From the NCBI GenBank assembly GCA_903838565.1, contig CAILZB010000029.1:1-57591 (forward strand): a DNA stretch of 57,591 bases, in the 5' to 3' direction. Source of the stretch: an uncultured beta proteobacterium. GTDB taxonomy: Bacteria > Pseudomonadota > Gammaproteobacteria > Burkholderiales > Burkholderiaceae_C. The translations under genes were made by a program, and so were the position numbers. Of the stretch, positions 25,188 through 37,325 are shown piece after piece (the first letter of the stretch is position 1; every line of letters starts with the position of its first letter). The notes under the pieces were generated by a model. It worked only from the letters and a program-made list of their open reading frames with translations, was not told the DNA's origin and did not search any database.

Positions 25188-28057
25188 ACCGCCAGGGCGG
25201 CCGTGCCGTAGCCCGGGGCCGCGGCAGCCACACCGCCGGCCTTCACGGCAATGGCGCAGTATTTGAACTCGGGGATCTTGCCGAAGGGGTCGAGCGCCGC
25301 GTTCGTCATCAGGTTCGCCGCCGCCTCGTAGTAGGCGAAGGGAACGAAGACCGCGCCCTGGGGCGTGCCGTCGTCACGGCGCACATGGATCGCCACTTCG
25401 CCCCGGCGCGACGCCAGCGTGATCACGTCGCCCGCGACCAGTCCCAGTGCGCGCAGATCCGCGCCGCACATGGAAGCGGTGGCCATGGGCTCGATCGCGT
25501 CGAGCACCGTGGCGCGTCGGGTCATGCTGCCGGTATGCCAGTGTTCCAGCTGGCGCCCGGTGATGAGCACAAAGGGGTAGTCGCCGTCGGGCCGTTCGTT
25601 CGCCGGGATGATGTCGGCGGGAACGAGCTTGACGCGGCCGTCGGCCGTGGGAAAGTGGTCGATGAAGACCGTGGGCGCGCCCGGATCTTCTGCGCTCAGG
25701 CAGGGGTAGGTGACGCTGGATTCGCGCTCCAGCCGCTCCCAGGTGATGCCGGCGATGGCCTCGTGCATGGCCTGGCGCATTTCCTCGTACACGGCTGCGA
25801 CACCACTGTGTTCACCTTCGTAGTTCCAGTTCACGCCCATGCGCTGGGCGATCTGCTGGATGATCCACAGGTCGGGCTTGGCCTGACCCGGCGGGTCAAT
25901 CGCCTGCTTGCCCAGTTGCACCATGCGGTCGGTGTTGCTCACGGTGCCGGTCTTCTCGGGCCAGGCGGTGGCGGGCAGCACCACGTCGGCCAGCCAGGCG
26001 GTTTCGGTCATGAAAATGTCCTGCACCACCAGGTGTTCCAGGCTGGCCAGAGCGTGGCGCGCATGGTTCAGGTCGGGGTCGCTCATGGCGGGGTTTTCGC
26101 CCATCACGTACATGCCGCGTACCTTGTGCGGGTCGCTGTCAGGAGCCAGTGCCTTGTGCATGATCTCGACCACGGTGTAGCCGGGTTGATCGTCGAGCTT
26201 CGTATCCCAAAATTTTTCGAACCAGGCGTGCACCGCCGGCGTGTTCACACGCTGGTAGTTCGGGAACATCATCGGGATCAGACCCGCGTCGCTCGCGCCC
26301 TGCACATTGTTCTGGCCGCGCAGCGGATGCAATCCAGAGCCAGGCTTGCCGATCTGACCGGCGACGGTGGCCAGCGCGATCAGGCAGCGCACGTTGTCGG
26401 TGCCGTGCACGTGCTGGCTCACGCCCATGCCCCACAGGATCATCGCGCCCTTGGCGCCGGCGTAGGCGCGCGCCACTTCGCGCAACGTCTGCGCCGCAAT
26501 GCCGCAGATCGGCGCCATCGCTTCCGGGCTGTAGCCCTTGACGTTTTGCTTCAGCGCTTCGTAGTTGTCGGCGCGCGTGCGCACGAATTCCTCGTCCACC
26601 AGACCCTCTTCGATCACGGTGTGGATCAATGCGTTGATCATGGCCACGTCGGTGTCGGCCTTGAACTGCAGCGTGCGCCAGGCGTGGCGGCCGATGTCGG
26701 TGATGCGCGGATCGGCGAGCACGATCTTCGCGCCCTTCTTCACCGCGTTCTTCATCCAGGTCGCAGCCACCGGGTGGTTCGCCGTGGGGTTGGAGCCGAT
26801 CACGAAGATCAGGTCCGAATGCTCCACGTCGTTGACCTGGTTGCTGACCGAGCCCGAGCCCACGCCTTCGAGCAGCGCTGCCACGCTGGAGGCATGGCAC
26901 AGCCGGGTGCAGTGGTCCACGTTGTTGGAGCCAAAGCCGGTGCGCACCAGCTTCTGGAACAGATAGGCTTCCTCGTTGCTGCCCTTGGCCGAGCCAAAAC
27001 CGGCCAGCGATTTTTTGCCGTGGGTGTCGCGCAGATTTTTCAGCGTGCCGGCGCTCAGGGCCAGGGCTTCTTCCCAGGTCGCTTCGCGGAACACGCTGGA
27101 CCAGTCGGCGCTGTCGCGGTTCAGCGCTTCCAGCGCGGCCGGGTCCTTGGCCACACCGGCCTTGCGGATCAGCGGCACCGTCAGGCGCTGCGGGTTGCTG
27201 GCATAGTCAAAACCGAAGCGACCCTTGACGCACAGGCGTCCGTGGTTGGCCGGGCCATCGCGCCCGTCCACGCTGACGATTTTGTTGTCCTTCACGTTGT
27301 AGGTCAGCAGGCAGCCGACGCCGCAGAACGGGCAGACCGAGTCCACTTTTTTGTCCACGATCTGCGAGCCGACCTGGGTCTTGGGCATGAGCGCGCCGGT
27401 GGGGCAGGCCTGCACGCATTCGCCGCAGGCGACGCAGGTGCTGTCGCCCATGGGGTCGTTCAGATCGAACACGATTTCGCTGTGTGAGCCGCGCATCGCG
27501 TAGCCGATGACGTCGTTGACCTGGATCTCGCGGCAGGCGCGAACGCAGCGGTTGCACTGGATGCATGCGTCCAGATTCACGGCCATGGCCGGGTGCGACA
27601 GGTCGGCCTGGGGTTGCTCGCGGCGCAGTTCCTTGAGCGCCGGTCGCACCGACACGTCCATGCGTGCCGCCCAGTCGCTGAGCTCACCGTGCTGCTGCGA
27701 CTCGTCGGTTTCGTTCCACTTGTGGCCCACGTCGGGCATGTCCGACAGCAGCATCTCCAGCACCATCTTCTGGCTCTGCACGGCGCGCTCGCTGTTGGCC
27801 TGGACCTCCATCCCAGCCGTGACGTTGCGGCAGCAGCTCGGTGCCAGCGTGCGCTCGCCCTTGATCTCCACGACGCAGGCGCGGCAATTGCCGTCGGCGC
27901 GCAAGCCGTCCTTGAAGCACAAGTGCGGAATCTCCACGCCATGGCGCTGCGCGGCCTTGAGAATGGACTCGCCCTCGTAGGCGAGGAGGGTCTTCTGGTC
28001 GAGCGTGAACTCGACCGTGGCCGGTGTCACTTCGGCAAGCTTTGCGGGCGCGTTCAT
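25184..28057 (-). CDS. fdsA: NAD-dependent formate dehydrogenase alpha subunit (FdsA)
   Basis: The 957-residue catalytic subunit oxidises formate to CO2 at a molybdopterin centre. Order of domains: N-terminal [2Fe-2S] plant-ferredoxin-like domain (CRACVVEI, LAPSC), NuoG-type His-Cys region, two [4Fe-4S] motifs (CIQCNRCVRAC and CVACGECVQACPTG), the [4Fe-4S] of the molybdopterin domain (VCPFCGVGC), and the bis-MGD domains. The metal ligand is cysteine in HCTRLCH, not selenocysteine. The C-terminal half has the dinucleotide-binding domain (GRQLEHWHTGSMT). GGAG lies upstream of ATG 28057. The protein is soluble. Confidence 0.95.
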   Translation of the reverse strand: MNAPAKLAEVTPATVEFTLDQKTLLAYEGESILKAAQRHGVEIPHLCFKDGLRADGNCRACVVEIKGERTLAPSCCRNVTAGMEVQANSERAVQSQKMVLEMLLSDMPDVGHKWNETDESQQHGELSDWAARMDVSVRPALKELRREQPQADLSHPAMAVNLDACIQCNRCVRACREIQVNDVIGYAMRGSHSEIVFDLNDPMGDSTCVACGECVQACPTGALMPKTQVGSQIVDKKVDSVCPFCGVGCLLTYNVKDNKIVSVDGRDGPANHGRLCVKGRFGFDYASNPQRLTVPLIRKAGVAKDPAALEALNRDSADWSSVFREATWEEALALSAGTLKNLRDTHGKKSLAGFGSAKGSNEEAYLFQKLVRTGFGSNNVDHCTRLCHASSVAALLEGVGSGSVSNQVNDVEHSDLIFVIGSNPTANHPVAATWMKNAVKKGAKIVLADPRITDIGRHAWRTLQFKADTDVAMINALIHTVIEEGLVDEEFVRTRADNYEALKQNVKGYSPEAMAPICGIAAQTLREVARAYAGAKGAMILWGMGVSQHVHGTDNVRCLIALATVAGQIGKPGSGLHPLRGQNNVQGASDAGLIPMMFPNYQRVNTPAVHAWFEKFWDTKLDDQPGYTVVEIMHKALAPDSDPHKVRGMYVMGENPAMSDPDLNHARHALASLEHLVVQDIFMTETAWLADVVLPATAWPEKTGTVSNTDRMVQLGKQAIDPPGQAKPDLWIIQQIAQRMGVNWNYEGEHSGVAAVYEEMRQAMHEAIAGITWERLERESSVTYPCLSAEDPGAPTVFIDHFPTADGRVKLVPADIIPANERPDGDYPFVLITGRQLEHWHTGSMTRRATVLDAIEPMATASMCGADLRALGLVAGDVITLASRRGEVAIHVRRDDGTPQGAVFVPFAYYEAAANLMTNAALDPFGKIPEFKYCAIAVKAGGVAAAAPGYGTAALAV

Positions 28058-29860
28058 TTAAACGATCTCCTGGGGAAAGTATTTCTGGATGCTTCGAATC
28101 GGATTCGGTGCGGCCTGGCCCAAGCCGCAAATCGAGGCGTCGGTCATGACCACGTTCAGGTCTTCGAGGGTGGCGTTGTCCCAGTGCTCGGCCTGCATCA
28201 GCTGCACCGCCTTGGCCGTGCCGACGCGGCACGGCGTGCATTGGCCGCAGCTCTCGTGCGCGAAAAACTGCATCATGTTCAGCGCCGCGTCGCGCGCCTT
28301 GTCGTGCTGGCTCAGGATGATGACCGCGGCCGAACCGATGAAGCAACCATAGGGTTGCAGCGTGTCAAAGTCCAGCGGGATCTGGTTCAGGCTCGCGGGC
28401 AGGATGCCGCCGGATGCGCCACCCGGAAGATAGGCGTAGAGCTGATGGCCGTCGAGCATGCCGCCGCAGTATTCCTCGATCAGCTCCTGCACGCTGATGC
28501 CTGCAGGCGCGAGCTTGACGCCGGGGTGCTTCACGCGGCCGCTGACGCTGAAACTGCGCAAGCCCTTGCGGCCGTTGCGGCCAAATCCGCTGAACCAGTC
28601 AGCACCTTTTTCCACGATGTCGCGCACCCAGTACAGGGTCTCGAAATTGTGCTCCAGCGTAGGTCGTCCGAACAGGCCCACTTGGGCGATGTAGGGCGGA
28701 CGCATGCGCGGCTCACCGCGCTTGCCTTCGATGCTTTCGATCATCGCGGACTCTTCACCGCAGATGTAGGCGCCGGCGCCGCGGCGCAGCTCGATCATAG
28801 GCAGCGGGCAGGGCGGATTGGCCTGCAGCTTGGCCAGTTCGGTCTCCAGAATGGCGCGGCAGCCGTGGTACTCGTCGCGCAGGTAGATGTAGCAGGCATC
28901 GATGCCCACGACCTGCGCGGCAACCAGCAGGCCTTCCAGGAAGCGGTGCGGATCGCGTTCCAGATAGGTGCGGTCCTTGAAGGTGCCGGGCTCGCCTTCG
29001 TCGATGTTCACCGCCATGAGTCGCGGTGCGGTTTGTTCGCGCACGATGCGCCACTTGCGCCCGGCCGGGAAACCGGCGCCGCCAAGGCCGCGCAGACCCG
29101 AGTCTTCCATCGCCTTGATCAGCGTCTCGGCGTTTGTCTCTCCGTTGGCGAGCGCCTTGGCCAGCGCGTAGCCGCCGCCTGCGAGATAGGTCTCCAGCCC
29201 GGCATAGGCGGGCGAGACCTGAACCGATTGCGGCAGCGGAGAAACGCCTTTTTGCGCATGCTCGGCGGCGATGAACGGGGCATTCGACAGCGCCTCAGGC
29301 TGTTGCGTCAGCGTCGAGTTCACCACCGCAAGCACGGTCTCGGGCGTGGCCAGCGGCACTGGATGCTGATGCACCACCGCCACCGGCGCCTGCTCGCAGC
29401 GCCCCAGGCAGGGCGCGGAAATCACGCGTACATCGTCACGCCCCAGCAGTGCCGGCAAGCGTGCAAGCAAATCCCTGGCGCCGGCGAGTTCGCAGCTCAA
29501 CCCGTCGCAGACGCGCACCGTGAGTCCCGGCGCGGCCTCGTCGCCGCGCACCACTTCGAAGTGATGGTAGAAGGTGGCGACCTCATAGACCTCGGCCATC
29601 GGGATATTCATTTCCCTTGCCAACGCCACCAGATGCCGGTCGTGCAGGCAGCGGTAGGCGTCGTTGAGTTTGTGCAGATGTTCGATCAACAGGTCGCGCC
29701 GGTGCGGGCCCGGCCCGACCAGCGAACGCACCTCGGCCACCGAAGCGTCGTCAGCCTGCCTCCCCTTGAGCTTGCTCTTGCGCCGAATACGGTCGCGCAT
29801 TTCGTCCACCGTGGCAAGGGCCACGGTTTTGGCGGAGGGGGGGGAGGAGGATGGTTTCAT
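28058..29860 (-). CDS. fdsB: Formate dehydrogenase fused gamma-beta subunit (NuoE-NuoF type)
   Basis: This 600-residue diaphorase subunit passes electrons from FdsA to NAD+. Residues about 1-180 are a NuoE-like thioredoxin-fold [2Fe-2S] domain (VCDGLSC, APCLGRC), normally encoded separately as FdsG. Residues about 200-600 are NuoF-like, with the FMN/NADH glycine segment RGLGGAGFPAGRKW, DEGEPGTFKDR, and the [4Fe-4S] ligands ESCGQCTPCR and CGLG. The two parts are joined in one frame without a stop. It abuts fdsA directly. The upstream gap of 111 bp must contain the operon promoter. Confidence 0.93.
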   Translation of the reverse strand: MKPSSSPPSAKTVALATVDEMRDRIRRKSKLKGRQADDASVAEVRSLVGPGPHRRDLLIEHLHKLNDAYRCLHDRHLVALAREMNIPMAEVYEVATFYHHFEVVRGDEAAPGLTVRVCDGLSCELAGARDLLARLPALLGRDDVRVISAPCLGRCEQAPVAVVHQHPVPLATPETVLAVVNSTLTQQPEALSNAPFIAAEHAQKGVSPLPQSVQVSPAYAGLETYLAGGGYALAKALANGETNAETLIKAMEDSGLRGLGGAGFPAGRKWRIVREQTAPRLMAVNIDEGEPGTFKDRTYLERDPHRFLEGLLVAAQVVGIDACYIYLRDEYHGCRAILETELAKLQANPPCPLPMIELRRGAGAYICGEESAMIESIEGKRGEPRMRPPYIAQVGLFGRPTLEHNFETLYWVRDIVEKGADWFSGFGRNGRKGLRSFSVSGRVKHPGVKLAPAGISVQELIEEYCGGMLDGHQLYAYLPGGASGGILPASLNQIPLDFDTLQPYGCFIGSAAVIILSQHDKARDAALNMMQFFAHESCGQCTPCRVGTAKAVQLMQAEHWDNATLEDLNVVMTDASICGLGQAAPNPIRSIQKYFPQEIV

Positions 29861-29888
29861 AGGGATCGATAGTCAAAAAATAATCAGG

Positions 29889-29950
29889 CAAAAAAAAAGG
29901 GCGACACATCGGCGACGTGCGCCCCTGTGGCCGTGGTTGCCCACGGCCAC
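29889..29950 (-). terminator. Terminator region of the OFA transporter gene
   Basis: Two structures lie downstream of the transporter stop. GTGGCCGTGG (29927-29936) and CCACGGCCAC (29941-29950) form a perfect 10-bp stem with a 4-nt loop. Then a GGGCG/CGCCC stem (about 29899-29924) is followed on the minus strand by nine T residues (A 29890-29898). The second is a convincing intrinsic terminator that insulates the transporter from the formate dehydrogenase operon. Confidence 0.8.
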
Positions 29951-29971
29951 ATCCAGCCTGTCAGATGACGG

Positions 29972-31615
29972 CTAGAAGAACTTGGCGACCGTCAACGTCG
30001 TGCGGTAAACACCCCAGACCAGCGGGATACCCACCGCGGCCCAGGCCAGCACCAGGACCACGGGGCTGCTGGGTTTGTCGTGCGCATGCGTACCATCAGC
30101 TTGGACTTCAGAGGCCTTGACCTTTTCATGGGCCAGACGCTTTTCCACTTCCAACTCTGCGGGGGTCATGAACCACTTGGGATTGAGCGGACGTACCAGC
30201 AGATTGCAGATCAAGCCCACCACCAGAAAGCCCACCAGGATGTACATGGTCTGGTTGTAGACCTGCTCACGCGGCAGGCCCAGACCGAGCTGGTATTCGC
30301 GCATGTAATTCACCACCACCGGTCCCACGATGCCGGCCGTGGCCCAGGCCGTGAGCAAGCGACCATGAATGGCGCCCACCATCTGCGTACCGAAAATGTC
30401 GGCCAGATAAGCCGGTACCGTGGCGAATGCGCCGCCATACATGCTCAAGATGATGCAGACCGCCCCCACAAACAGCAGCTTGTTGCCGGCGGCTGCGCTG
30501 CCGGGAATGCTGAAGTACAGGATGCCGCCCAGGATGAAGAAGATCGCATAGGTGAGGCGGCGTCCCAGGTTGTCCGAGATCGTGGCCCAGAAGAAGCGCC
30601 CGCCGATGTTGAACAGGCTCAGCAGCGCGGTAAAGCCGGCAGCGATGCCCGCGATCGCGGCCAACTGCGTCTTGTCGAGTTCGCCGAACTTCTTGGCCAC
30701 GCCGATGAGCGAGCCGCCAAACACTTCCTGCAGCATCGGAGACGCCATGCCGATCACGCCGATGCCGGCGCTCACGTTCATGCACAACACCATCCAGATC
30801 AGCCAGAATTGCGGAATGCCCCAGACCTTGCTCACGTGCACATGGTTCTGCGTGATCATGGCGTTGTTGGCCTGCGACGGCTTGGGTGTCCAGCCCGCAG
30901 GCTTCCAGCCGGTCTCGGGGATGCGATAGCCAAAAGCGCCGCACATCATGAAGGCAAAGTAAACCAGGCCCATGACGACCAGCGTCTGCACCACACCCAC
31001 ATCGGTGGGAGTGGCGAAGTATTTCATCAGGTCAGCTGCCAGCGGTGAACCAATCATCGCGCCGCCGCCAAAGCCCATGATCGCCATGCCAGCCGCCATG
31101 CCGCGGTGATCAGGGAACCATTTGATGAGCGTGGACACAGGCGAGATGTAGCCCAGGCCCAGACCGACACCGCCGATCACGCCCGAGCCCAGCACCATCA
31201 TCCAGAACTGGTGCAGGTGCACACCCAAAGCGGAAAACAGCATGCCTCCGCCCCAGCAAAATGCGGCCACGACGCCGACCTTGCGCGGACCGACGCGTTC
31301 CAGCCAGCCGCCCCAGAGCGAAGCCGAGGTGCCCAGCAGCACAAAGAACAGCGTGTACATCCAGCCCAGCGTGGAGATCTTCCAGTCGCAGTTGGTGACG
31401 AAGAGCTCCTGCAAGAAGCCCACATCGGGTCCGCACTTGATCGCATCCTTGATGCCCAGCGCCTTGGACAGCGGCAGCCAGAACACCGAGAAGCCATAGG
31501 CCATGCCGATGCAAAGGTGGATCGCGAGTGCCGCGGGGGGGACCAGCCAACGGTTGAAACCGGGGCCGGCAACGATGTGCTCCTTGGCGAGCACTCCTAA
31601 CTTCTCGTCTGACAT
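29972..31615 (-). CDS. OFA-family MFS transporter (oxalate/formate antiporter type)
   Basis: A 547-residue major facilitator with about 12 transmembrane helices and a large hydrophilic N-terminal insertion between the first helices. Motifs include GWLERVGPRKVGVVA (MFS signature A) and GLGYISPVSTLIKWFPDHRG, which is typical of the OFA subfamily. The start at 31615 has AGGAG seven bases upstream. Its place directly before the formate dehydrogenase operon suggests uptake of formate or export of related monocarboxylates, but members of this family also carry oxalate. The intergenic hairpins argue for separate transcription from the dehydrogenase. Confidence 0.88.
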   Translation of the reverse strand: MSDEKLGVLAKEHIVAGPGFNRWLVPPAALAIHLCIGMAYGFSVFWLPLSKALGIKDAIKCGPDVGFLQELFVTNCDWKISTLGWMYTLFFVLLGTSASLWGGWLERVGPRKVGVVAAFCWGGGMLFSALGVHLHQFWMMVLGSGVIGGVGLGLGYISPVSTLIKWFPDHRGMAAGMAIMGFGGGAMIGSPLAADLMKYFATPTDVGVVQTLVVMGLVYFAFMMCGAFGYRIPETGWKPAGWTPKPSQANNAMITQNHVHVSKVWGIPQFWLIWMVLCMNVSAGIGVIGMASPMLQEVFGGSLIGVAKKFGELDKTQLAAIAGIAAGFTALLSLFNIGGRFFWATISDNLGRRLTYAIFFILGGILYFSIPGSAAAGNKLLFVGAVCIILSMYGGAFATVPAYLADIFGTQMVGAIHGRLLTAWATAGIVGPVVVNYMREYQLGLGLPREQVYNQTMYILVGFLVVGLICNLLVRPLNPKWFMTPAELEVEKRLAHEKVKASEVQADGTHAHDKPSSPVVLVLAWAAVGIPLVWGVYRTTLTVAKFF

Positions 31616-31714
31616 GCTGTCTCCTTATGTAATATACGCCCACTGTTTTTGTGAGCTGCGCGGAGTGTCAGGGAAATGCCCGGGTCGGGTCAACTCATTT
31701 CTTTTTATCGGATC

Positions 31715-31729
31715 ATTCAAGGATTGAAT
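31715..31729. promoter_or_regulatory. Perfect LysR-type box ATTCAA-N3-TTGAAT
   Basis: ATTCAAGGATTGAAT at 31715-31729 is a perfect dyad and fits the T-N11-A rule of LysR-type operators. It lies 100 bp upstream of the OFA transporter start and immediately downstream of the lysR gene, a probable operator for transporter (and perhaps formate) gene activation. A candidate -10 (TATATT, minus strand) lies about 20 bp from the transporter start. Confidence 0.55.
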
Positions 31730-31774
31730 CGTAGCTCCGTGAAAACCCTTGTTCTCACTTTGATACGCGAGGCA

Positions 31775-32728
31775 TCAGTCGCCGGTGTGCAGCATGCCGG
31801 TATGGGCCCTGACATGTTGTAGCCAGGCTGCGTCCCCGGTCATGTCGAGGGCCGCGCGCAACGCATGACTGGGTCTTTCGGTCACGGCGTACATGAAGCC
31901 GATCGGCGTCAGCACTTCGGGCCGGCACAGCGGAACCGCCTCGAGTTCGTGGTAGCCGCGCAGCACCCCCACCAGCGCTCCTGGCAGGACGCTGCTGACG
32001 TCACCCACCAGCACGCTCAAGCCCAGGGCCAGGATGGAGTTGGTCTCGATCACCGGCTTGACGGTCGCGCCAGCCTCCAGGAATGCCGCGTCAACGATGG
32101 CGCGGTTGTGCATTTCGGGGGTCAGCAGGCACAGCGGCAGTTGGGCAGCTTCCTGCCACGGCAGTGCCTTATCAACGATGTGCAATCCGGATCGGCCTGG
32201 CTTCGAGGCACGGCGCAACAGGAAATAGCGCTCCCCATATTGATTCACGGTCGCGACTTTCGCGCCTCGCGTCTTGAGCCGGTCGGTGTAGCCCAGCGCC
32301 AGGTCCAGCGAAAGGTTCTCCAGGCCAGCCTCGATGTCCTGCGAGCTCATGGAGCGCAGCACCAGCGACAGGCCAGGATGACGGCTTTGCAGCAGCCCGG
32401 AAAAGCGCGCGGCAATGGGCATCACCGAAGGCACGGCCCCCAGCTTCAGTGCGCCCACGGGTTGCCCCGATGCGCTCTTCAAGTCCTGCAGCAGCAACTC
32501 CTGCTCGTGCAGCACGCGCTGCGCCGTGGCAAATATGCGCTCGCCTTCGGGTGTGAAGCTCTGGAATGTCCGCCCGCGCTTGACGATGGCAGTACCAAAC
32601 TCCTCTTCGAGGGAGCGAATGGCGTTGGACAGCGCCGGCTGCGTGATGTGGCAGGCCTGGGCCGCGCGTCCGAAATGCTTGAACTCGTGCAGCGCAGCCA
32701 GATAGCGAAGCGAGGTGAACAGACTCAT
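31775..32728 (-). CDS. LysR-family transcriptional regulator next to the formate genes
   Basis: A 317-residue LysR regulator with an N-terminal winged helix-turn-helix (FGRAAQACHITQPALSNAIRSLEEEFG) and a periplasmic-binding-protein-like effector domain. It lies upstream of the OFA transporter and formate dehydrogenase operon on the same strand, an arrangement like the FdsR regulator of Cupriavidus. Inference: it controls formate or oxalate uptake and oxidation. It starts 21 bp after the end of the hybrid kinase gene, so co-transcription with the upstream genes is possible. Effector unknown. Confidence 0.85.
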   Translation of the reverse strand: MSLFTSLRYLAALHEFKHFGRAAQACHITQPALSNAIRSLEEEFGTAIVKRGRTFQSFTPEGERIFATAQRVLHEQELLLQDLKSASGQPVGALKLGAVPSVMPIAARFSGLLQSRHPGLSLVLRSMSSQDIEAGLENLSLDLALGYTDRLKTRGAKVATVNQYGERYFLLRRASKPGRSGLHIVDKALPWQEAAQLPLCLLTPEMHNRAIVDAAFLEAGATVKPVIETNSILALGLSVLVGDVSSVLPGALVGVLRGYHELEAVPLCRPEVLTPIGFMYAVTERPSHALRAALDMTGDAAWLQHVRAHTGMLHTGD

Positions 32729-32749
32729 GGCATGATCATAGCGGCCCGT

Positions 32750-35893
<3,144 letters not shown>

Positions 35894-35905
35894 GCTTTCA
35901 CGCGC

Positions 35906-36757
35906 TCAGTGCAGGGTGGCGGGGGCGGACTGGTAGAAGCGCCGGTAGGACGCATAGTCGGCGCCCGTGGCCGGGATGAAATAGGCGTCGGCGGGCAGGC
36001 CGACCTCTTTCGACGCGCGGCTCAGGATGTCTCGGCCCCGCGGGTCCTTGCCCATTTCGGTGAAGGCCGCGGCCACCGCCTTCACGTCCTTGTCAGGCAC
36101 CTTGCCCGACGCCATCAGCGCCAGATCCAGGTAGGGCTCGGAGCTCCACAGCACCCGGAACTTCTTGTTCTCGCGCCGCGAATAGCCCTCCACCAGTTGC
36201 GAGTTGGCGCCCGAGGCCATGACCTTGCCGCTGAACAGCTGGGCAAAAGCGGCGGTCTGGTTACCGGTAAACACCACCTTGACGGGGATGCCCTTGGACA
36301 GCAGGTGGGCGTAGGGCACCTTGTAGACAATGAACGCTTCAGGCCCGGCGAACGCCACCTCCTGGCCCTTGAGCTGCGCCAGATCGGTGATCGGGGAATC
36401 GGCCGGAACGACGATCTGGCCCTGCAGTGCGGGGCTCTGGCGCCGCCCAAACACCTTCCAGCCGAGCTGCTCGCGCTCGGGCGTGAAGAGGTGGTTGGTG
36501 AAGACGAATTCCACCTCCTTGGTGAGCACGTAGCTGGTGGTGTCGGCCGAGGTGCGGCCGATCTTGAGCTTCAGGTTGACGCCGCTTTTCTCGGACACGT
36601 AGGCAATGATGGGGTTCCAGTAGCTGGCGGTGAGGTTGATGTCGTACTGGTTCACCGGCGAGAAGGTGTAGCTCGGTGCCTGGGCTTGGCCCACGGTGGG
36701 GAGCAGGGCCGTGGCCAGCGCCAGCGCGCTCGCCATGCGAATAAATTGCCTTTTCAT
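35906..36757 (-). CDS. PhnD-like periplasmic substrate-binding protein
   Basis: A 283-residue secreted protein of the phosphate/phosphite/phosphonate-binding (PhnD) fold. It has a signal peptide (MASALALATALLPTVGQAQA), then the core segments VNQYDINLTASYWNPI, VEFVFTNHLFTPER, DLAQLKGQEVAFAGPEAF and VVFTGNQTAAFAQLFSGKV. No ABC permease or ATPase is nearby; the next gene is a hybrid kinase, so it is probably a sensory partner rather than a transporter component. I chose ATG 36757 (AGGG upstream) over TTG 36772. The ligand is not predictable, and phosphonate is not certain. Confidence 0.85.
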   Translation of the reverse strand: MKRQFIRMASALALATALLPTVGQAQAPSYTFSPVNQYDINLTASYWNPIIAYVSEKSGVNLKLKIGRTSADTTSYVLTKEVEFVFTNHLFTPEREQLGWKVFGRRQSPALQGQIVVPADSPITDLAQLKGQEVAFAGPEAFIVYKVPYAHLLSKGIPVKVVFTGNQTAAFAQLFSGKVMASGANSQLVEGYSRRENKKFRVLWSSEPYLDLALMASGKVPDKDVKAVAAAFTEMGKDPRGRDILSRASKEVGLPADAYFIPATGADYASYRRFYQSAPATLH

Positions 36758-36774
36758 GCTCTGCCCTTTCAATG

Positions 36775-37320
36775 CTATGCAATGTCGATGTCGTGCACCA
36801 GGAATCGGCCCGACTGCCGATCCGAAAAATACCTCTGGAGGGTCTCGCGCACCGTGGTGAAGGCGATCTCGTCCCAGGGAATACTGGCTTCGGTAAACAG
36901 GCGCGCTTCCATGGTTTCACTCCCCGGGTCGAACCGGTCGCTGAGCAGCCTGGCGCGATAAAACAGGTGCACCTGGCCCGTTCGAACCACGCTCACGACG
37001 CTGAACAGGCCCTCCATCTCAAACTCGGCGCCGCTCTCCTCCAGTGTTTCGCGCGCCGCGCCCTGGGCCAGGGTTTCATTGAGCTCCATGAAGCCGGCCG
37101 GCAGCGTCCAGAAGCCCCGGCGCGGTTCGATATTGCGCTTGCACAGCAGGATGCGATCGTCCAGATAGGGCACGGTGCCGACCACGTTCAAGGGATTCTC
37201 GTAGTGGATGGTGCTGCATGACGGGCAGACCGCGCGCTTTTTTTCATCGCCGTCGTCCGGCAGGCGGTACTGCACGGCGCTACCGCAGTTCCTGCAGTGT
37301 TTGATGGGCAGGCGCAGCAT
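36775..37320 (-). CDS. NUDIX hydrolase with N-terminal zinc ribbon
   Basis: A 181-residue protein. An N-terminal zinc ribbon (CRNCG and CPSC) precedes the NUDIX domain with the box GFMELNETLAQGAARE followed by TLEESGAE. Zinc-ribbon NUDIX proteins of this type are related to NADH pyrophosphatase-like and ADP-ribose-type enzymes; the substrate is not predictable. ATG 37320 follows the fumarylacetoacetase-family gene stop by 5 bp, so co-transcription is likely. It is followed by the PhnD-like gene after 17 bp. Confidence 0.88.
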   Translation of the reverse strand: MLRLPIKHCRNCGSAVQYRLPDDGDEKKRAVCPSCSTIHYENPLNVVGTVPYLDDRILLCKRNIEPRRGFWTLPAGFMELNETLAQGAARETLEESGAEFEMEGLFSVVSVVRTGQVHLFYRARLLSDRFDPGSETMEARLFTEASIPWDEIAFTTVRETLQRYFSDRQSGRFLVHDIDIA

Positions 37321-37325
37321 GGGAT

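Noticed and set aside
28058..29860. Possible misassembly or frame error joining the NuoE-like and NuoF-like parts
   Set aside because: The linker is in frame, has normal composition, and such fusions are plausible in this enzyme family.
25385..29872. Two long plus-strand open frames opposite the formate dehydrogenase genes
   Set aside because: No recognisable domains, while FdsA and FdsB on the minus strand have all cofactor motifs.
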